From: Candidatus Kuenenia stuttgartensis
GTDB taxonomy: Bacteria; Planctomycetota; Planctomycetia; Planctomycetales; Planctomycetaceae
NCBI GenBank assembly: GCA_945861465.1
Contig: CAMAVB010000028.1
Location: 1-46,185 of the forward strand
DNA: 46,185 bases
Direction: 5' to 3'
Shown here: positions 1 through 8,364 of the stretch, in pieces
Position numbering within the stretch: the stretch's first letter is position 1
How the letters are laid out: each line of letters opens with the position of its first letter
Notes under the pieces: model-generated
What the model was told of the DNA's origin: nothing
The model's input: the letters and a program-made list of their open reading frames with translations, nothing else
Database searches by the model: none
Program-made: the position numbers and the translations under genes

Positions 1-384
1 AATTCCGCTGTGGTGTGTGCCCAATTCCGATCCAGCGATAAACTCTCATCACTCCCTGGCAATTTTCAAAAATTCTCGACTCGGTCCATTCGGAAAAACT
101 GCCCTATCTCGACAGCCTGCGAGCCAGGGTGGAAAGCCACAATATGCAAAGCCGATGCATTATAGAAACCCCGCTGATAACACGGGCCGCTCAAATCCTG
201 CATTTTGAAAACCGGGCAACAACCCCAGATTTTTAACAGCCCAGGCCTGCGCTGCCGCCAGTCCCACTACGGAATTTGTGCGTTCCGTCTGCGAAGTTGC
301 CGTGCGCGGCGTTTCTTGTGCAATGTGAATTCAATCAGGAATGAAAACAGAATAGACTTCGTCCAGACTGGAGGTACACACCTT
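1..384. other. Gene-less leader upstream of the sulfatase
   Basis: No supported gene. The frame stays open from about position 205 into the sulfatase, but the translated part before 385 is arginine- and cysteine-rich with no recognisable domain and no signal peptide. I therefore treat it as 5' untranslated or promoter DNA. I see no convincing promoter hexamers. Confidence 0.6.
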
Positions 385-1773
385 ATGCAACAGCTTATCC
401 TGATCCTGGCCGCGCTGATACTGACTGGGGGATCGATTTCCGCGTCGGAGCGGATTGCGGACAAACCGAACATTTTGATCATCGTGGGCGATGACATGGG
501 TTATGCCGATGTCGGCTTCCACGGCGTCAGGGACATTCCCACGCCGAACCTGGATGCGCTTGCCGCAGATGGTGTGCGATTTACAAACGGTTATGTGAGC
601 GGACCATATTGCTCACCCACGCGAGCCGGATTGCTCACCGGTCGTTACCAGAATCGTTTCGGGCACGAATTCAATCCCGGCGGCGCGCACGGTCTGCCTC
701 TCAGCGAGCAGACGCTGGCCGACCGCCTAAGGGCCGCAGGGTACAGAACTGGCCTCGTCGGCAAGTGGCACCTCGGCAATCTTGCTCAGATGCACCCGCA
801 ACAACGAGGCTTCGATGAGTTTTTTGGATTCCTCGGGGGCGCACACAGTTACTTTGAAGCGAAGGGGATCCTGCGCGGTACTGAACCCGTGAACGAACTC
901 GACTACACCACGGACGCCTTCGGAAGAGAGGCCAGTACGTTCATCGAGCAACACGATGAAAAGCCGTGGTTCCTCTACCTGTCGTTTAACGCCGTCCACA
1001 CGCCGATGCAGGCCACGGACGATCGGTTGTCGCAGTTTTCGAACATCGCCGACAAGCAGCGCCGAACCTACAATGCCATGATGTTGGCGATGGACGATGC
1101 GATCGGCAACGTGCGCAAAAAGCTTGTCGAGACCGGTCAGGCGGACAACACGCTGATCGCATTCATCAGCGACAACGGCGGCCCGGCGATGCCCGGCGTG
1201 ACTGTCAATGGTTCGAACAATGCCCCGTTGCGAGGCAGCAAACGTACAACACTCGAAGGTGGCATCCGAGTACCGTACGTCTTGACATGGCCGGGACTGA
1301 TCAAGCCCGGGATTTTCGAGCAGCCAGCCATCCAGTTGGACCTGCATGCGACCGCACTGGCGGCAGCAGGCGTGGATGCACAGCCGGAATGGAAACTCGA
1401 CGGAGTGAATCTCCTGCCATTCCTGTCAGGCGAACGGACCGATGCACCACACGACGCGCTCTATTGGCGTTTCGGCAAGCAAATGGCCATTCGCCGCGGT
1501 GACTGGAAACTGGTCCGCTACGACAGCACTGCCGACACTCAATCCGCTCAGACTGAGCCCGTCACCGCCGCGAGACTCTACAATCTTGCCATGGACATCC
1601 ACGAAGACCAGGATCTCTCGGCCGCAAATCCCGACAAAGTTAAGGAACTCCAGGCCAGTTGGGACGCATGGAATCAGGCCAACGTCGCTCCGCTCTGGGG
1701 AGGCAGAAACGCAGACGGCCAGAAACAGGCCACTTCCAAATCCGGAAAGAAGAAGCGAAAGAACGCTCGATGA
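385..1773 (+). CDS. Secreted arylsulfatase (type I, formylglycine-dependent)
   Basis: A 462-residue sulfatase that would hydrolyse sulfate esters outside the cytoplasm, probably on sulfated polysaccharides; the substrate cannot be read from sequence. The start at 385 is chosen because a GGAGG sits 10 nt upstream and the protein then begins with a clean signal peptide (residues 1-20, ending in SISA). Metal-binding aspartates fall in GDDMGY (D36, D37). The nucleophile motif CSPTR (C76) is followed by AGLLTGR, the site where cysteine becomes formylglycine. Later family motifs include GKWHLG and SDNGG. The C-terminus is a lysine/arginine-rich tail. The next gene overlaps its stop codon, so the two are translationally coupled. 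A maturase fragment exists near 41.3 kb, but it is truncated and cannot be assumed to serve this enzyme. Confidence 0.93.
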   Translation: MQQLILILAALILTGGSISASERIADKPNILIIVGDDMGYADVGFHGVRDIPTPNLDALAADGVRFTNGYVSGPYCSPTRAGLLTGRYQNRFGHEFNPGGAHGLPLSEQTLADRLRAAGYRTGLVGKWHLGNLAQMHPQQRGFDEFFGFLGGAHSYFEAKGILRGTEPVNELDYTTDAFGREASTFIEQHDEKPWFLYLSFNAVHTPMQATDDRLSQFSNIADKQRRTYNAMMLAMDDAIGNVRKKLVETGQADNTLIAFISDNGGPAMPGVTVNGSNNAPLRGSKRTTLEGGIRVPYVLTWPGLIKPGIFEQPAIQLDLHATALAAAGVDAQPEWKLDGVNLLPFLSGERTDAPHDALYWRFGKQMAIRRGDWKLVRYDSTADTQSAQTEPVTAARLYNLAMDIHEDQDLSAANPDKVKELQASWDAWNQANVAPLWGGRNADGQKQATSKSGKKKRKNAR

Positions 1774-2174
1774 ATGATCCCGTGCTGGAATCGCCGTCCA
1801 CGCTTGAGATGGGGTGGCTGCAGGTGCGAATGGCTTGGCAGTCCGTCAAGAACACTCGCCTCGATCAGGAAAAAAAAGACGTGATTGCGTCCCTGATCCG
1901 GCACTATCGTGAAACCGGCCATCCGGACCGCCTGCGTTTTGAATTTGAGCAGGTCTTGCTCCGTCTGGAGGAAGAACACGAACTGCGCGTGAAAGAACTT
2001 GGGCGCGAAGGAAGGCGGGTTGCGAAACAAGTGAACAACATTATCCAGGTGATTCGCGACACCAACGAGGCCAGAATGCAGCACTGCCGCGACAAAGTTG
2101 CAGAGACGCCGCAGATCATTGCCGAATGGAAGGAGATCATGGACCTGCTGTACAGTCGAGCTGATTCACGCTGA
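1770..2174 (+). CDS. Small charged coiled-coil protein, unknown function
   Basis: A 134-residue hypothetical protein whose ATG overlaps the sulfatase stop (ATGA), which implies translational coupling. The open frame extends upstream to 1659, but that part lies inside the sulfatase gene. The protein is mostly helical and highly charged. Residues about 60-105 (LRLEEEHELRVKEL and onward) look like a coiled coil with many E, R and K. There is no signal peptide or membrane segment, so it is probably cytosolic, unlike its exported neighbour. I recognise no domain. The coupling suggests co-expression but not a specific function. Confidence 0.7.
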   Translation: MNDPVLESPSTLEMGWLQVRMAWQSVKNTRLDQEKKDVIASLIRHYRETGHPDRLRFEFEQVLLRLEEEHELRVKELGREGRRVAKQVNNIIQVIRDTNEARMQHCRDKVAETPQIIAEWKEIMDLLYSRADSR

Positions 2175-2642
2175 CGATCACAGATCCGGCGAGTTTTCAC
2201 GCGCATCATTCGCAGACGCAGGGAAAGTCCGGGCCAGGCATTTGCGTGGCACTTGGAGTGCATGCTGAGCCGATCGGCGGAACGCAGATCCGGCGAGCGG
2301 CTGGGCGTCAGCCCTCCGTGTAAACTTGATTGCTCTTCCCGGAATGAGCCGTCACAATCGCATTTGTTCATCCTGCAACGATCGAAGACCAACAGCCGCG
2401 TGACACGGAGGGCTGACGCCCAGCCGCTCGCCTGTTCGACCAGGAGAACTCGACGCCTGCAGCAAGCCTGAGTTGACTTGTGGCGTTGCTGCAATATTCA
2501 GATCTCGCACAAGTGCTCATTTGCCGTGGAATTCGAGTTTTGATAAATTTTCATTCGACCATTGATGATCCTGATTCTGAAACGGAGGCTACCGCAAATT
2601 GAGTTTGGATGACTGGAATGTTAGACGGCAGACCGCAGACCA
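2175..2642. other. Intergenic stretch holding a perfect 30-bp inverted repeat
   Basis: No supported gene between the coiled-coil protein and the HEPN-like gene. Its main content is the inverted repeat at 2292-2432, described separately. The part from 2500 to 2640 is AT-richer and probably contains the promoter of the following gene, but no clear hexamers can be assigned. Confidence 0.6.
2292..2432. repeat. Perfect 30-bp inverted repeat (palindromic element)
   Basis: Left arm 2292-2321 and right arm 2403-2432 are exact reverse complements over 30 bases, separated by 81 bases. The arm begins GGCGAGCGGCTGGGCGTCAG. A related core (GAGCGG, then GGCGTGAGCCCTCCG) occurs near 19231-19256, so this is a dispersed family and not a single terminator. 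It lies downstream of a plus-strand gene and could also act as a transcript 3' hairpin. Confidence 0.85.
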
Positions 2643-3359
2643 ATGCACACGTACCATTACGTCGCTGAAATTCACGGTATAGAGCTCGGGGTGCCTGTCG
2701 CATTCTCGAATCTCGCGCCAATGCTCCGAAATACGTCTATGGAGCAGCACTCATCGAGTGAAGTTCTCATCCGCGTTACCAAGTCGCGTACATGGCCAGA
2801 AGACATTGCAATGAATGAGGCCAGAATCGCGGTCGAGGATCTACTCGACCGATTATCGTTGATTGACAATCATCGAATTATCAGTATCAAGTACATTGGG
2901 TATCAGAACGAGACGGGAGAATTTCAAGAATCAGGAACATCTGTTGGCTCTTGCGCAACTGGGATTGCTGGCTTACCTGACCCGCTGGCTTATTACGAAC
3001 ACGAACGACAGAAGCGTCTGCTTGTCGGCAAATTGAATCCCGGGCTTACGAGGCTACATCGCACGGCTCAGGGTATGCCAAACGGGATTGGAAAATATTT
3101 GCTTCTCTACGGTGCCCTTCAAGTACTTTTTGGCGAGACGCAGGCGAAAGTAGACGCCGCGCTGCTAAATAGTCGTCCCGATACTTTGTTGGTCCAGGGC
3201 AAACGCAGAAGCGAAACCATCCTGAGCCACCTGCGGAACATGATTGCGCATCCAGAGAATGACATTGATGTGCAGACTCTCACCCAACAGGCGGATAAAT
3301 ATTGCCCAATGCTGAGCGAAATTGTGCGAGATGAACTTATCAAGCAGGTTCAGCCATAA
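2643..3359 (+). CDS. HEPN-like domain protein, possible RNase
   Basis: A 238-residue protein with no close name. The C-terminal half (about residues 145-235) is all-helical and contains RNMIAHP, in which R198 and H203 form the Rx4H motif typical of HEPN ribonucleases. The preceding helix (IGKYLLLYGALQVLFGETQ, residues 149-167) resembles the first helix of ApeA/MauJ-like HEPN domains. The N-terminal half (1-140) is mixed alpha/beta and unrecognised. There is no signal peptide, so it is cytosolic. It stands alone between a palindromic element and a toxin-antitoxin pair, and its codon use appears AT-richer than the housekeeping genes, which fits horizontal acquisition. HEPN proteins are often effectors in defence or toxin-antitoxin systems. 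The catalytic assignment here rests on one short motif. A non-catalytic HEPN or an unrelated helical protein remains possible. Confidence 0.6.
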   Translation: MHTYHYVAEIHGIELGVPVAFSNLAPMLRNTSMEQHSSSEVLIRVTKSRTWPEDIAMNEARIAVEDLLDRLSLIDNHRIISIKYIGYQNETGEFQESGTSVGSCATGIAGLPDPLAYYEHERQKRLLVGKLNPGLTRLHRTAQGMPNGIGKYLLLYGALQVLFGETQAKVDAALLNSRPDTLLVQGKRRSETILSHLRNMIAHPENDIDVQTLTQQADKYCPMLSEIVRDELIKQVQP

Positions 3360-3532
3360 GTGCGGTCAAACCCTTCATTCGAGGCGAGAGCCTACAGGCT
3401 GCCACGCTCCATTGCATTTTCATTATCCATTCCGCGCGGTCGTCTGTAGAGTCCGCCTCAACTCGAACGTTATGGGGCGAGCAGCAAATCTTGCGATCTT
3501 GATGTTTTTGAAACTTTCCGTAGAATCTTGCG

Positions 3533-3769
3533 ATGACCACACTTGAAGAAATCCTGGCCGCTGTTCGAACGCTGCCATCCGAGGCTCGCGGACGCTTGAT
3601 TCCCCTTCTCTGGGATGAAGTTGCCCCGGAAGACTGGGCTGCGCCATCTCCCTCGTGGGTTTCTGAGGCGAAACGGCGCAGCGATCTGTTGGACAACGGT
3701 GGAATGGCAATCGATGATTGGGAAAGTGTGCGTAGTCGTGCTCGACGTGCGGCTGGTCTGTCGGAATGA
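3533..3769 (+). CDS. Antitoxin, addiction-module component family (ParE partner)
   Basis: A 78-residue protein matching the addiction-module component family (TIGR02574-like). It has an N-terminal helix with LPSEARGRLIPLLWDEV, a tryptophan-rich linker (EDWAAPSPSWVSEAKRR) and a C-terminal segment that would wrap the toxin. Its stop overlaps the start of the ParE-like gene (ATGA at 3766), the usual antitoxin-first arrangement. These antitoxins neutralise the toxin and commonly repress their own promoter. No operator was identified here. Confidence 0.85.
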   Translation: MTTLEEILAAVRTLPSEARGRLIPLLWDEVAPEDWAAPSPSWVSEAKRRSDLLDNGGMAIDDWESVRSRARRAAGLSE

Positions 3770-4056
3770 ATCGCATTCAAATTTGCTCAGCGGCAGCGAC
3801 TGATTTTACTCAAGCTCTGTGTTGGTACGCCGATCGAAACCCCGAATTGGCGTTGGAATTTGAATCAGAATTCGATGGTGCACTCCGTCGGATTGCTGAT
3901 TCACCAGATCGTTTTCCTGCATTTGATGATCGCCATCGGTATTTACAGATGCGTAAGTTTCCATATCTGATCATCTATCGCCAGCCTGGTGACGCGCTCA
4001 CGATTATTGCGGTTGCACACACGTCTCGCGCTCCGGGATTCTGGCAGGGTCGATGA
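3766..4056 (+). CDS. RelE/ParE-family toxin
   Basis: A 96-residue RelE/ParE-superfamily toxin. It contains the family's long alpha hairpin (residues about 8-45, with YADRNPELALEFESEFDGALRRI), then SPDRFPAF and the beta-strand core ending in FPYLIIYRQPGDALTIIAVAHTSRAPGFW. The conserved R62 region and the C-terminal HTSR segment are typical of this group. It is cytosolic. Targets in the family are DNA gyrase (ParE) or ribosome-bound mRNA (RelE), and sequence alone does not decide between them. It is translationally coupled to the upstream antitoxin. Together with the HEPN-like gene it forms a small accessory patch. Confidence 0.87.
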   Translation: MNRIQICSAAATDFTQALCWYADRNPELALEFESEFDGALRRIADSPDRFPAFDDRHRYLQMRKFPYLIIYRQPGDALTIIAVAHTSRAPGFWQGR

Positions 4057-4190
4057 TGCGGAACCGGTCAACGCGCCCGCCGTTCATCACTCCTGTATGT
4101 CCGTGCTGTGTTTTATTTCCACGTTTTGGTTGTATGTTGGTTTGCCGAATTCACACTTTCTGATACCGGCCAGCATCGGAGAATCATGCC

Positions 4191-5186
4191 ATGAAAATCG
4201 TGCTTTTCACTCTTTTCACTGTGATGAGTGTCGCCGCTCACGCACAGGATCCGGCACCTGACTGGATACTCGAAGGCAATGCTCCGTGGCAAGCACGGGA
4301 TTCGCAGGCGGAATATGTCTTTCGCGACCGGCTCTGGATCATGGGCGGCTGGTTCCAGTCGTTTGAGGCACCGCCACGCGATGTGTGGGCTTCAGCGGAT
4401 GGCAAGGAGTGGAAACAAGTCGCCGGCAACGCGCCGTGGCTGCACAGCGATCTGCCGATGAACATCACGTTTCAGGACAAGATGTGGATCATGGGTGGAT
4501 GGTACAACGGGCGGTTGCCGGGACACTCGGCGAGTAATCAAGTGTGGTCATCGACCGATGGCGTGACATGGGAGCAAGTTACCGCCGCCGCAGGATGGAC
4601 GCCACGACTTGCTGCTGGTCTTGTTGAATTTCGCGGGCGTTTATGGATGCTTGGCGGCACGGAGAATTATTACTTCGGCGACGACAAAAGCCTGAAGAAT
4701 GATGTGTGGTCCTCCGCCGACGGTAAAGAATGGAAGCTCGAAACCGCGAACGCCGCCTGGTCACCGCGCGCCTATCATCAGGCAGTTGTGCTGAACGACA
4801 GGATTTACCTCTTCGGCGGCGGCAATTACGTGCCTGACTACCACGCGAAGAACGATGTGTGGTCGTCGAACGATGGTGTACACTGGACTCTTGAAACCGA
4901 GGCCGCACCATGGTCGCCGCGTTTGTGGTTCTCAGCGGCGGCGTACCGGGATCGGATGTGGGTACTCGGTGGCTGGTCGAACAACCCGTCAACGAACTGG
5001 GGTGATGTGTGGCACTCGCAGGACGGAAAGACCTGGGAACAATTGCAGACGAAGACGACCTGGAAGGAACGCCATGAGCATTCGGTCTTTGTTTTCAAGG
5101 ACAAACTCTGGATTGGGGGAGGCCATGCGCAGCCGTTGTCGAACGAAGTGTGGTCTCTGCACCTGCCTGCTGGCTGGAAGCCCTGA
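4191..5186 (+). CDS. Exported Kelch-repeat beta-propeller protein
   Basis: A 331-residue secreted protein. Residues 1-19 are a signal peptide (hydrophobic core, AHA before QDPAP). The rest consists of about six Kelch-like blades with the recurring pattern of a W-G-G or F-G-G turn (WIMGGW, WMLGGT, YLFGGG, WVLGGW, WIGGGH) followed by DVWSSADGKEWK-type strands. The VWSS(x)DG(x)xW element also resembles bacterial neuraminidase-like repeats. It is probably a beta-propeller that binds a ligand or surface. No catalytic residues are recognisable. It appears to be a single-gene unit with smpB 144 bp downstream. Confidence 0.85.
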   Translation: MKIVLFTLFTVMSVAAHAQDPAPDWILEGNAPWQARDSQAEYVFRDRLWIMGGWFQSFEAPPRDVWASADGKEWKQVAGNAPWLHSDLPMNITFQDKMWIMGGWYNGRLPGHSASNQVWSSTDGVTWEQVTAAAGWTPRLAAGLVEFRGRLWMLGGTENYYFGDDKSLKNDVWSSADGKEWKLETANAAWSPRAYHQAVVLNDRIYLFGGGNYVPDYHAKNDVWSSNDGVHWTLETEAAPWSPRLWFSAAAYRDRMWVLGGWSNNPSTNWGDVWHSQDGKTWEQLQTKTTWKERHEHSVFVFKDKLWIGGGHAQPLSNEVWSLHLPAGWKP

Positions 5187-5330
5187 CCTCGCACTTGGAT
5201 TGTCGTTGAAAAGCCCCCTCACCCTGCCCTCTCCTGCGAATCGCAGTCATGGTTGAGTATTCCAGCGTGCCTGCACGAGTTATACTGACCACACAGTCAA
5301 ATTCATTCTCGCAGGCACTGTCACTCCACG

Positions 5331-5825
5331 ATGGCAAAGAATAAGAACAAAGCGTCGCAAAAGAAATCCGACGGCGATGAAGATCGGAAAATCGTCTGCA
5401 CGAACCGCCGCGCGCGGCATGAGTACGATGTGCTGGACGAAATCGACTGCGGAATTGTGCTTTCGGGCAGCGAAGTCAAGAGCATCCGAAACAACAAGAT
5501 TTCCATCGAAGAAGCCTACGCTCGCGTCGATAATCACGAGGTGTGGCTGGTCGATTGCGATATCGCTGAGTACGCTCAGGCATCGATTTACAACCACGCG
5601 CGGCAGCGAAAGCGGAAACTGCTGTTGAGGCGGCGCGAAATCCGCAAGTTCATTGAAAGCGCAGACAATGATGGCCTGACGCTTATTCCGCTGAATGTGT
5701 TCTTTCAGCGCGGGTTGGTCAAGATCAGGCTGGGTTTGTGCAAAGGCCGCAAGCTGCACGACAAGCGTCAGAAACTAAAAGAACAGGACGCGCGCCGCGA
5801 GATGCGTGAAGCGAAAACACCGTAA
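5331..5825 (+). CDS. smpB: SsrA-binding protein SmpB
   Basis: A 164-residue SmpB, the partner of tmRNA in rescuing ribosomes stalled on broken messages. The OB-fold core is clear: NRRARHEYDVLDEIDCGIVLSGSEVKSIR, then ISIEEAYARVDNHEVWLVDCDIAEY, LLLRRREIRKF, and IPLNVFFQRGLVKIRLGLCKGRKLHDKR. The basic C-terminal tail (KLHDKRQKLKEQDARREM) enters the ribosomal mRNA channel. The lysine-rich N-terminal extension (residues 1-20) is common. No tmRNA gene was found in this window. Confidence 0.96.
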   Translation: MAKNKNKASQKKSDGDEDRKIVCTNRRARHEYDVLDEIDCGIVLSGSEVKSIRNNKISIEEAYARVDNHEVWLVDCDIAEYAQASIYNHARQRKRKLLLRRREIRKFIESADNDGLTLIPLNVFFQRGLVKIRLGLCKGRKLHDKRQKLKEQDARREMREAKTP

Positions 5826-5871
5826 ATGACTGCGCAATTGATGTCGATGTCAAAGATGCAGCTCAGTAGGA

Positions 5872-5985
5872 TGGACATTCATGTCCGTCGCATTGGCAAC
5901 TCACATCGCCGGCGACGAAGATTCTTGTGGCGAGTTGACATACGTCACGTGAATGTCGCTTGGTAGCGTCGGACATGAATGTCCA
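5872..5985. repeat. Inverted repeat between convergent smpB and zinc-ribbon gene
   Basis: Arms at 5872-5891 and 5966-5985 match as reverse complements at 19 of 20 positions (left arm TGGACATTCATGTCCGTCGC). Each arm is itself partly palindromic (GGACATTCATGTCC). Its place between two converging genes suits a bidirectional transcription-stop or mRNA-stabilising hairpin, although no U-tract follows either arm. Confidence 0.8.
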
Positions 5986-6003
5986 AGCCACTGGAATCGC
6001 AAA

Positions 6004-6327
6004 TCAATCGCCGGATTCTTTCTTTGGCGTCGGGGTGGGTTTGGATTCCGACTTGCCTGAGTCCGTCCTGGCCGCATCGGACGTTGTTGCCGTCGAGGTA
6101 TCACTGGCTTTCTTCGCCGCTTCCGCGCCCTTCTTGTACGACTCGCTGCGGTAATCCGTCTGATAGAATCCGGAGCCTTTGAAGATGATCCCGCCGCCGG
6201 CGCTGATGATCCGTTCGGCCTTTGCCTTTTTACACTTTGGGCATTTTTTCGTCGGCTCAACTTTGATCGACTGAAATTCTTCCCACTTGTGATCACAAGC
6301 GTTGCATCGATATTCGTAGGTTGGCAT
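6004..6327 (-). CDS. FmdB-type zinc-ribbon protein
   Basis: A 107-residue protein starting MPTYEYRC, the hallmark of the FmdB/CxxC_CxxC_SSSS putative regulatory family. The start at 6327 is preferred over an upstream one because the family begins exactly here. Two CxxC knuckles (CNAC and CPKC, residues about 8-11 and 29-32) would hold one zinc. The GSGFYQTDYR segment follows, and then a low-complexity K/S/T/P-rich tail. The family's function is not established; it may act as a small nucleic-acid-binding or assembly factor. It is the last gene of the minus-strand chaperone cluster, about 90 bp after grpE. Confidence 0.9.
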   Translation of the reverse strand: MPTYEYRCNACDHKWEEFQSIKVEPTKKCPKCKKAKAERIISAGGGIIFKGSGFYQTDYRSESYKKGAEAAKKASDTSTATTSDAARTDSGKSESKPTPTPKKESGD

Positions 6328-6416
6328 AAAGTCACATCTAGAAACAAAGCAGGAAACACTGGAAACACAGGGAAAACTGGCGGCTGGCGGCATTCCGCTT
6401 ACACGACAACACTTGA

Positions 6417-6989
6417 CTACGCATTTGGCGGGGCACAGGACACAATCACTCGGGCCGGCCTGACGACTCGATCATGCAGACGGTAACCCATTTCCACGAC
6501 CTGAAGGACAGTCATCGGTTCGTGTTCGGCTGAAGGAATCTGAGTCAGTGCTTCGTGGAGATTCGGGTCAAACGGTTTTCCGAGCGCGTCAATCGGTTCT
6601 GCGGCGTAAGCTTTCAGAGTATCCCGAAACTGCTGCGATACCATTTTGATGCCGTTCAGCAAGGTAGGCATGTCCCCCGTTTGTTCCGCACTGCTGACTG
6701 CGCGATTGAGTCCGTCGAGTCCGGGAAGCATATCTCGCAACAGTCGCAACGATTCGAATTTGCGGGAGTCGTCCTGCTCCCGCTGAATTCGTCGCCTGAA
6801 ATTGTCCGTGTCGGCCTGCATGCGGATCATTCGGTTCTGCAGGTCATCAATCTGTGACTGCATCTCAGCTTTGACGATCGAAGACCCCGAATCCTGCGCC
6901 AATGCGTCCGCGAATGCATCGACGACCGACTCGTTGCCAGCCGCAGCGGATTGTTCAGAGTTGTTGGCGTTTGGTTCTGCTTGTGTCAT
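6417..6989 (-). CDS. grpE: GrpE nucleotide-exchange factor
   Basis: A 190-residue GrpE that releases ADP from DnaK. It has an acidic, disordered N-terminus (1-35), a long coiled coil (about 38-90, with NRMIRMQADTDNFRRRIQRE), then the four-helix region and the C-terminal beta domain with PFDPNLHEALTQ and VVEMGYRLHDRVVRPARVIV. It lies 9 bp after dnaJ in one transcription unit. No dnaK is in the window, so DnaK must be encoded elsewhere. Confidence 0.95.
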   Translation of the reverse strand: MTQAEPNANNSEQSAAAGNESVVDAFADALAQDSGSSIVKAEMQSQIDDLQNRMIRMQADTDNFRRRIQREQDDSRKFESLRLLRDMLPGLDGLNRAVSSAEQTGDMPTLLNGIKMVSQQFRDTLKAYAAEPIDALGKPFDPNLHEALTQIPSAEHEPMTVLQVVEMGYRLHDRVVRPARVIVSCAPPNA

Positions 6990-6998
6990 GCATAATCC

Positions 6999-8165
6999 CT
7001 ATTCTTCTGTCTCTTCCTGCCCCGAAAAGAACTGTTTCACTTTTTCGAAGAAAGATTTGCTTTGCGGCATCACGTCTTTGTGATCCAGCTCGGAGAGTTT
7101 TCGCAGCAGTTCTTCCTGTTCCGTGGACAATTTTCGCGGTACCTCGATCTGAATCTCGACCAATAGATCACCCGTTCGTCCATTTCCGCCGCGCGGGTCC
7201 GGCATCCCCAGGCCGCGGAGCCGATTGATTTCGCCCGGTTGCGTCCCGGGCTTTATCTTCAGTGATTCCGGCCCCTTCAACGTCGGGATCTCAATTTCCG
7301 CGCCCAGTGCTGCCTGACCGAACGTGATCGGCAGCCGGTACATAAGATCCTGTCCTTCACGCTGAAAGAGTGGATGTTTTTTAACATCGACATCAACGAA
7401 CAGATCGCCACGTGGGCCGCCGTTGAGTCCGGCTTCACCCTCGCCACGCAGACACATCTGCATTCCCGCATCGATTCCTGCGGGAATTGAAATCTCCCGT
7501 GTGACTTCCTTCAGCAACCGGCCCTGGCCGTTACATGATGAGCAGGAATTTTTCACGACCGTCCCGCGTCCACGGCACGCAGGGCACGTTGTCTGAAACT
7601 TGAAAAATCCCTGAGACTGAATCACCTGACCCTGGCCGCCGCAGGTGGCACACTTCACAGGTGAAGTCCCCGGTTTGCAGCCGGAACCCTGGCAGGTGTC
7701 GCAGGCTTCATGCCGCGAGATACGAAGTTCGCGTTTGCAGCCATTAAATGCTTCGGTCAGGTCAATGCGAATTTTCGTCTGCAACGATTCGCCTCGCGTC
7801 GCCCCGGAACGGCGACCACCACGTGAGCCACCGCCGCCACCGCCGCCGAATTGAAATCCAAAGCCTTCGAACAGATCTCCAAATGCACCAAAAATATCAT
7901 TGACGTCCTGGAACCCCGCACCGCCGCCTGCTGCACCGCGTACGCCAGCATGACCCAAACGGTCGTACCGCGCGCGTTTGTCGGAATCACTGAGAACCTC
8001 GAACGCTTCGGCCGCTTCCTTAAACGAATTGATGGCATCTTCGTTGTCGGGATTGCGATCCGGATGAAACTTGAGCGCCAGTTTCTTGTAGGCTTTCTTG
8101 AGGTCGTCCGTCGATGAAGTGCGGACCACGCCGAGCACTTCGTAGTAGCATCGCTGAGTCGTCAT
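6999..8165 (-). CDS. dnaJ: Chaperone DnaJ (type I Hsp40)
   Basis: A 388-residue DnaJ. The frame is open for 84 codons further upstream, but homology starts at [13 protein letters not shown], so 8165 is the start. The J-domain has the HPD motif (KFHPDRNPD), followed by a glycine-rich linker with an FGGGGGGG run. Four zinc-finger repeats CxxCxGxG are present ([32 protein letters not shown]), then the substrate-binding domains. It delivers clients to DnaK and stimulates its ATPase. It sits between the second groEL and grpE. Confidence 0.96.
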   Translation of the reverse strand: MTTQRCYYEVLGVVRTSSTDDLKKAYKKLALKFHPDRNPDNEDAINSFKEAAEAFEVLSDSDKRARYDRLGHAGVRGAAGGGAGFQDVNDIFGAFGDLFEGFGFQFGGGGGGGSRGGRRSGATRGESLQTKIRIDLTEAFNGCKRELRISRHEACDTCQGSGCKPGTSPVKCATCGGQGQVIQSQGFFKFQTTCPACRGRGTVVKNSCSSCNGQGRLLKEVTREISIPAGIDAGMQMCLRGEGEAGLNGGPRGDLFVDVDVKKHPLFQREGQDLMYRLPITFGQAALGAEIEIPTLKGPESLKIKPGTQPGEINRLRGLGMPDPRGGNGRTGDLLVEIQIEVPRKLSTEQEELLRKLSELDHKDVMPQSKSFFEKVKQFFSGQEETEE

Positions 8166-8270
8166 CAGAAGAAACCAGAGAGAGAAGTATCGATCGCCAG
8201 CCGGAAGTGGGAAGTCATGTCTTTCGAACCAGGTGATTTGTCTGTCGGGTGTTATCGCTACAAACGAACG

Positions 8271-8294
8271 CGGGACACCATCGCTGGTGCCCCG
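8271..8294 (-). terminator. Possible terminator hairpin after the GroES-linked groEL
   Basis: Arms 8271-8280 and 8285-8294 pair at 9 of 10 positions around a 4-base loop. On the minus strand the stem is followed by CGTTCGTTTG, a weak T-rich stretch. It falls about 70 bp after groEL and 105 bp before dnaJ, so it may separate the chaperonin and DnaJ units or cause partial read-through. Confidence 0.4.
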
Positions 8295-8364
8295 CAGATT
8301 CAAGATCAGGACCTCAGGCATCACGCAATCCCAGCGGACCCGCCATGAGCCTTGTCCTGCATCA

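Noticed and set aside
5826-6003. tmRNA (ssrA) gene next to smpB
   Set aside because: No tRNA-like T arm or tag-peptide frame is seen; the space is filled by an inverted repeat.
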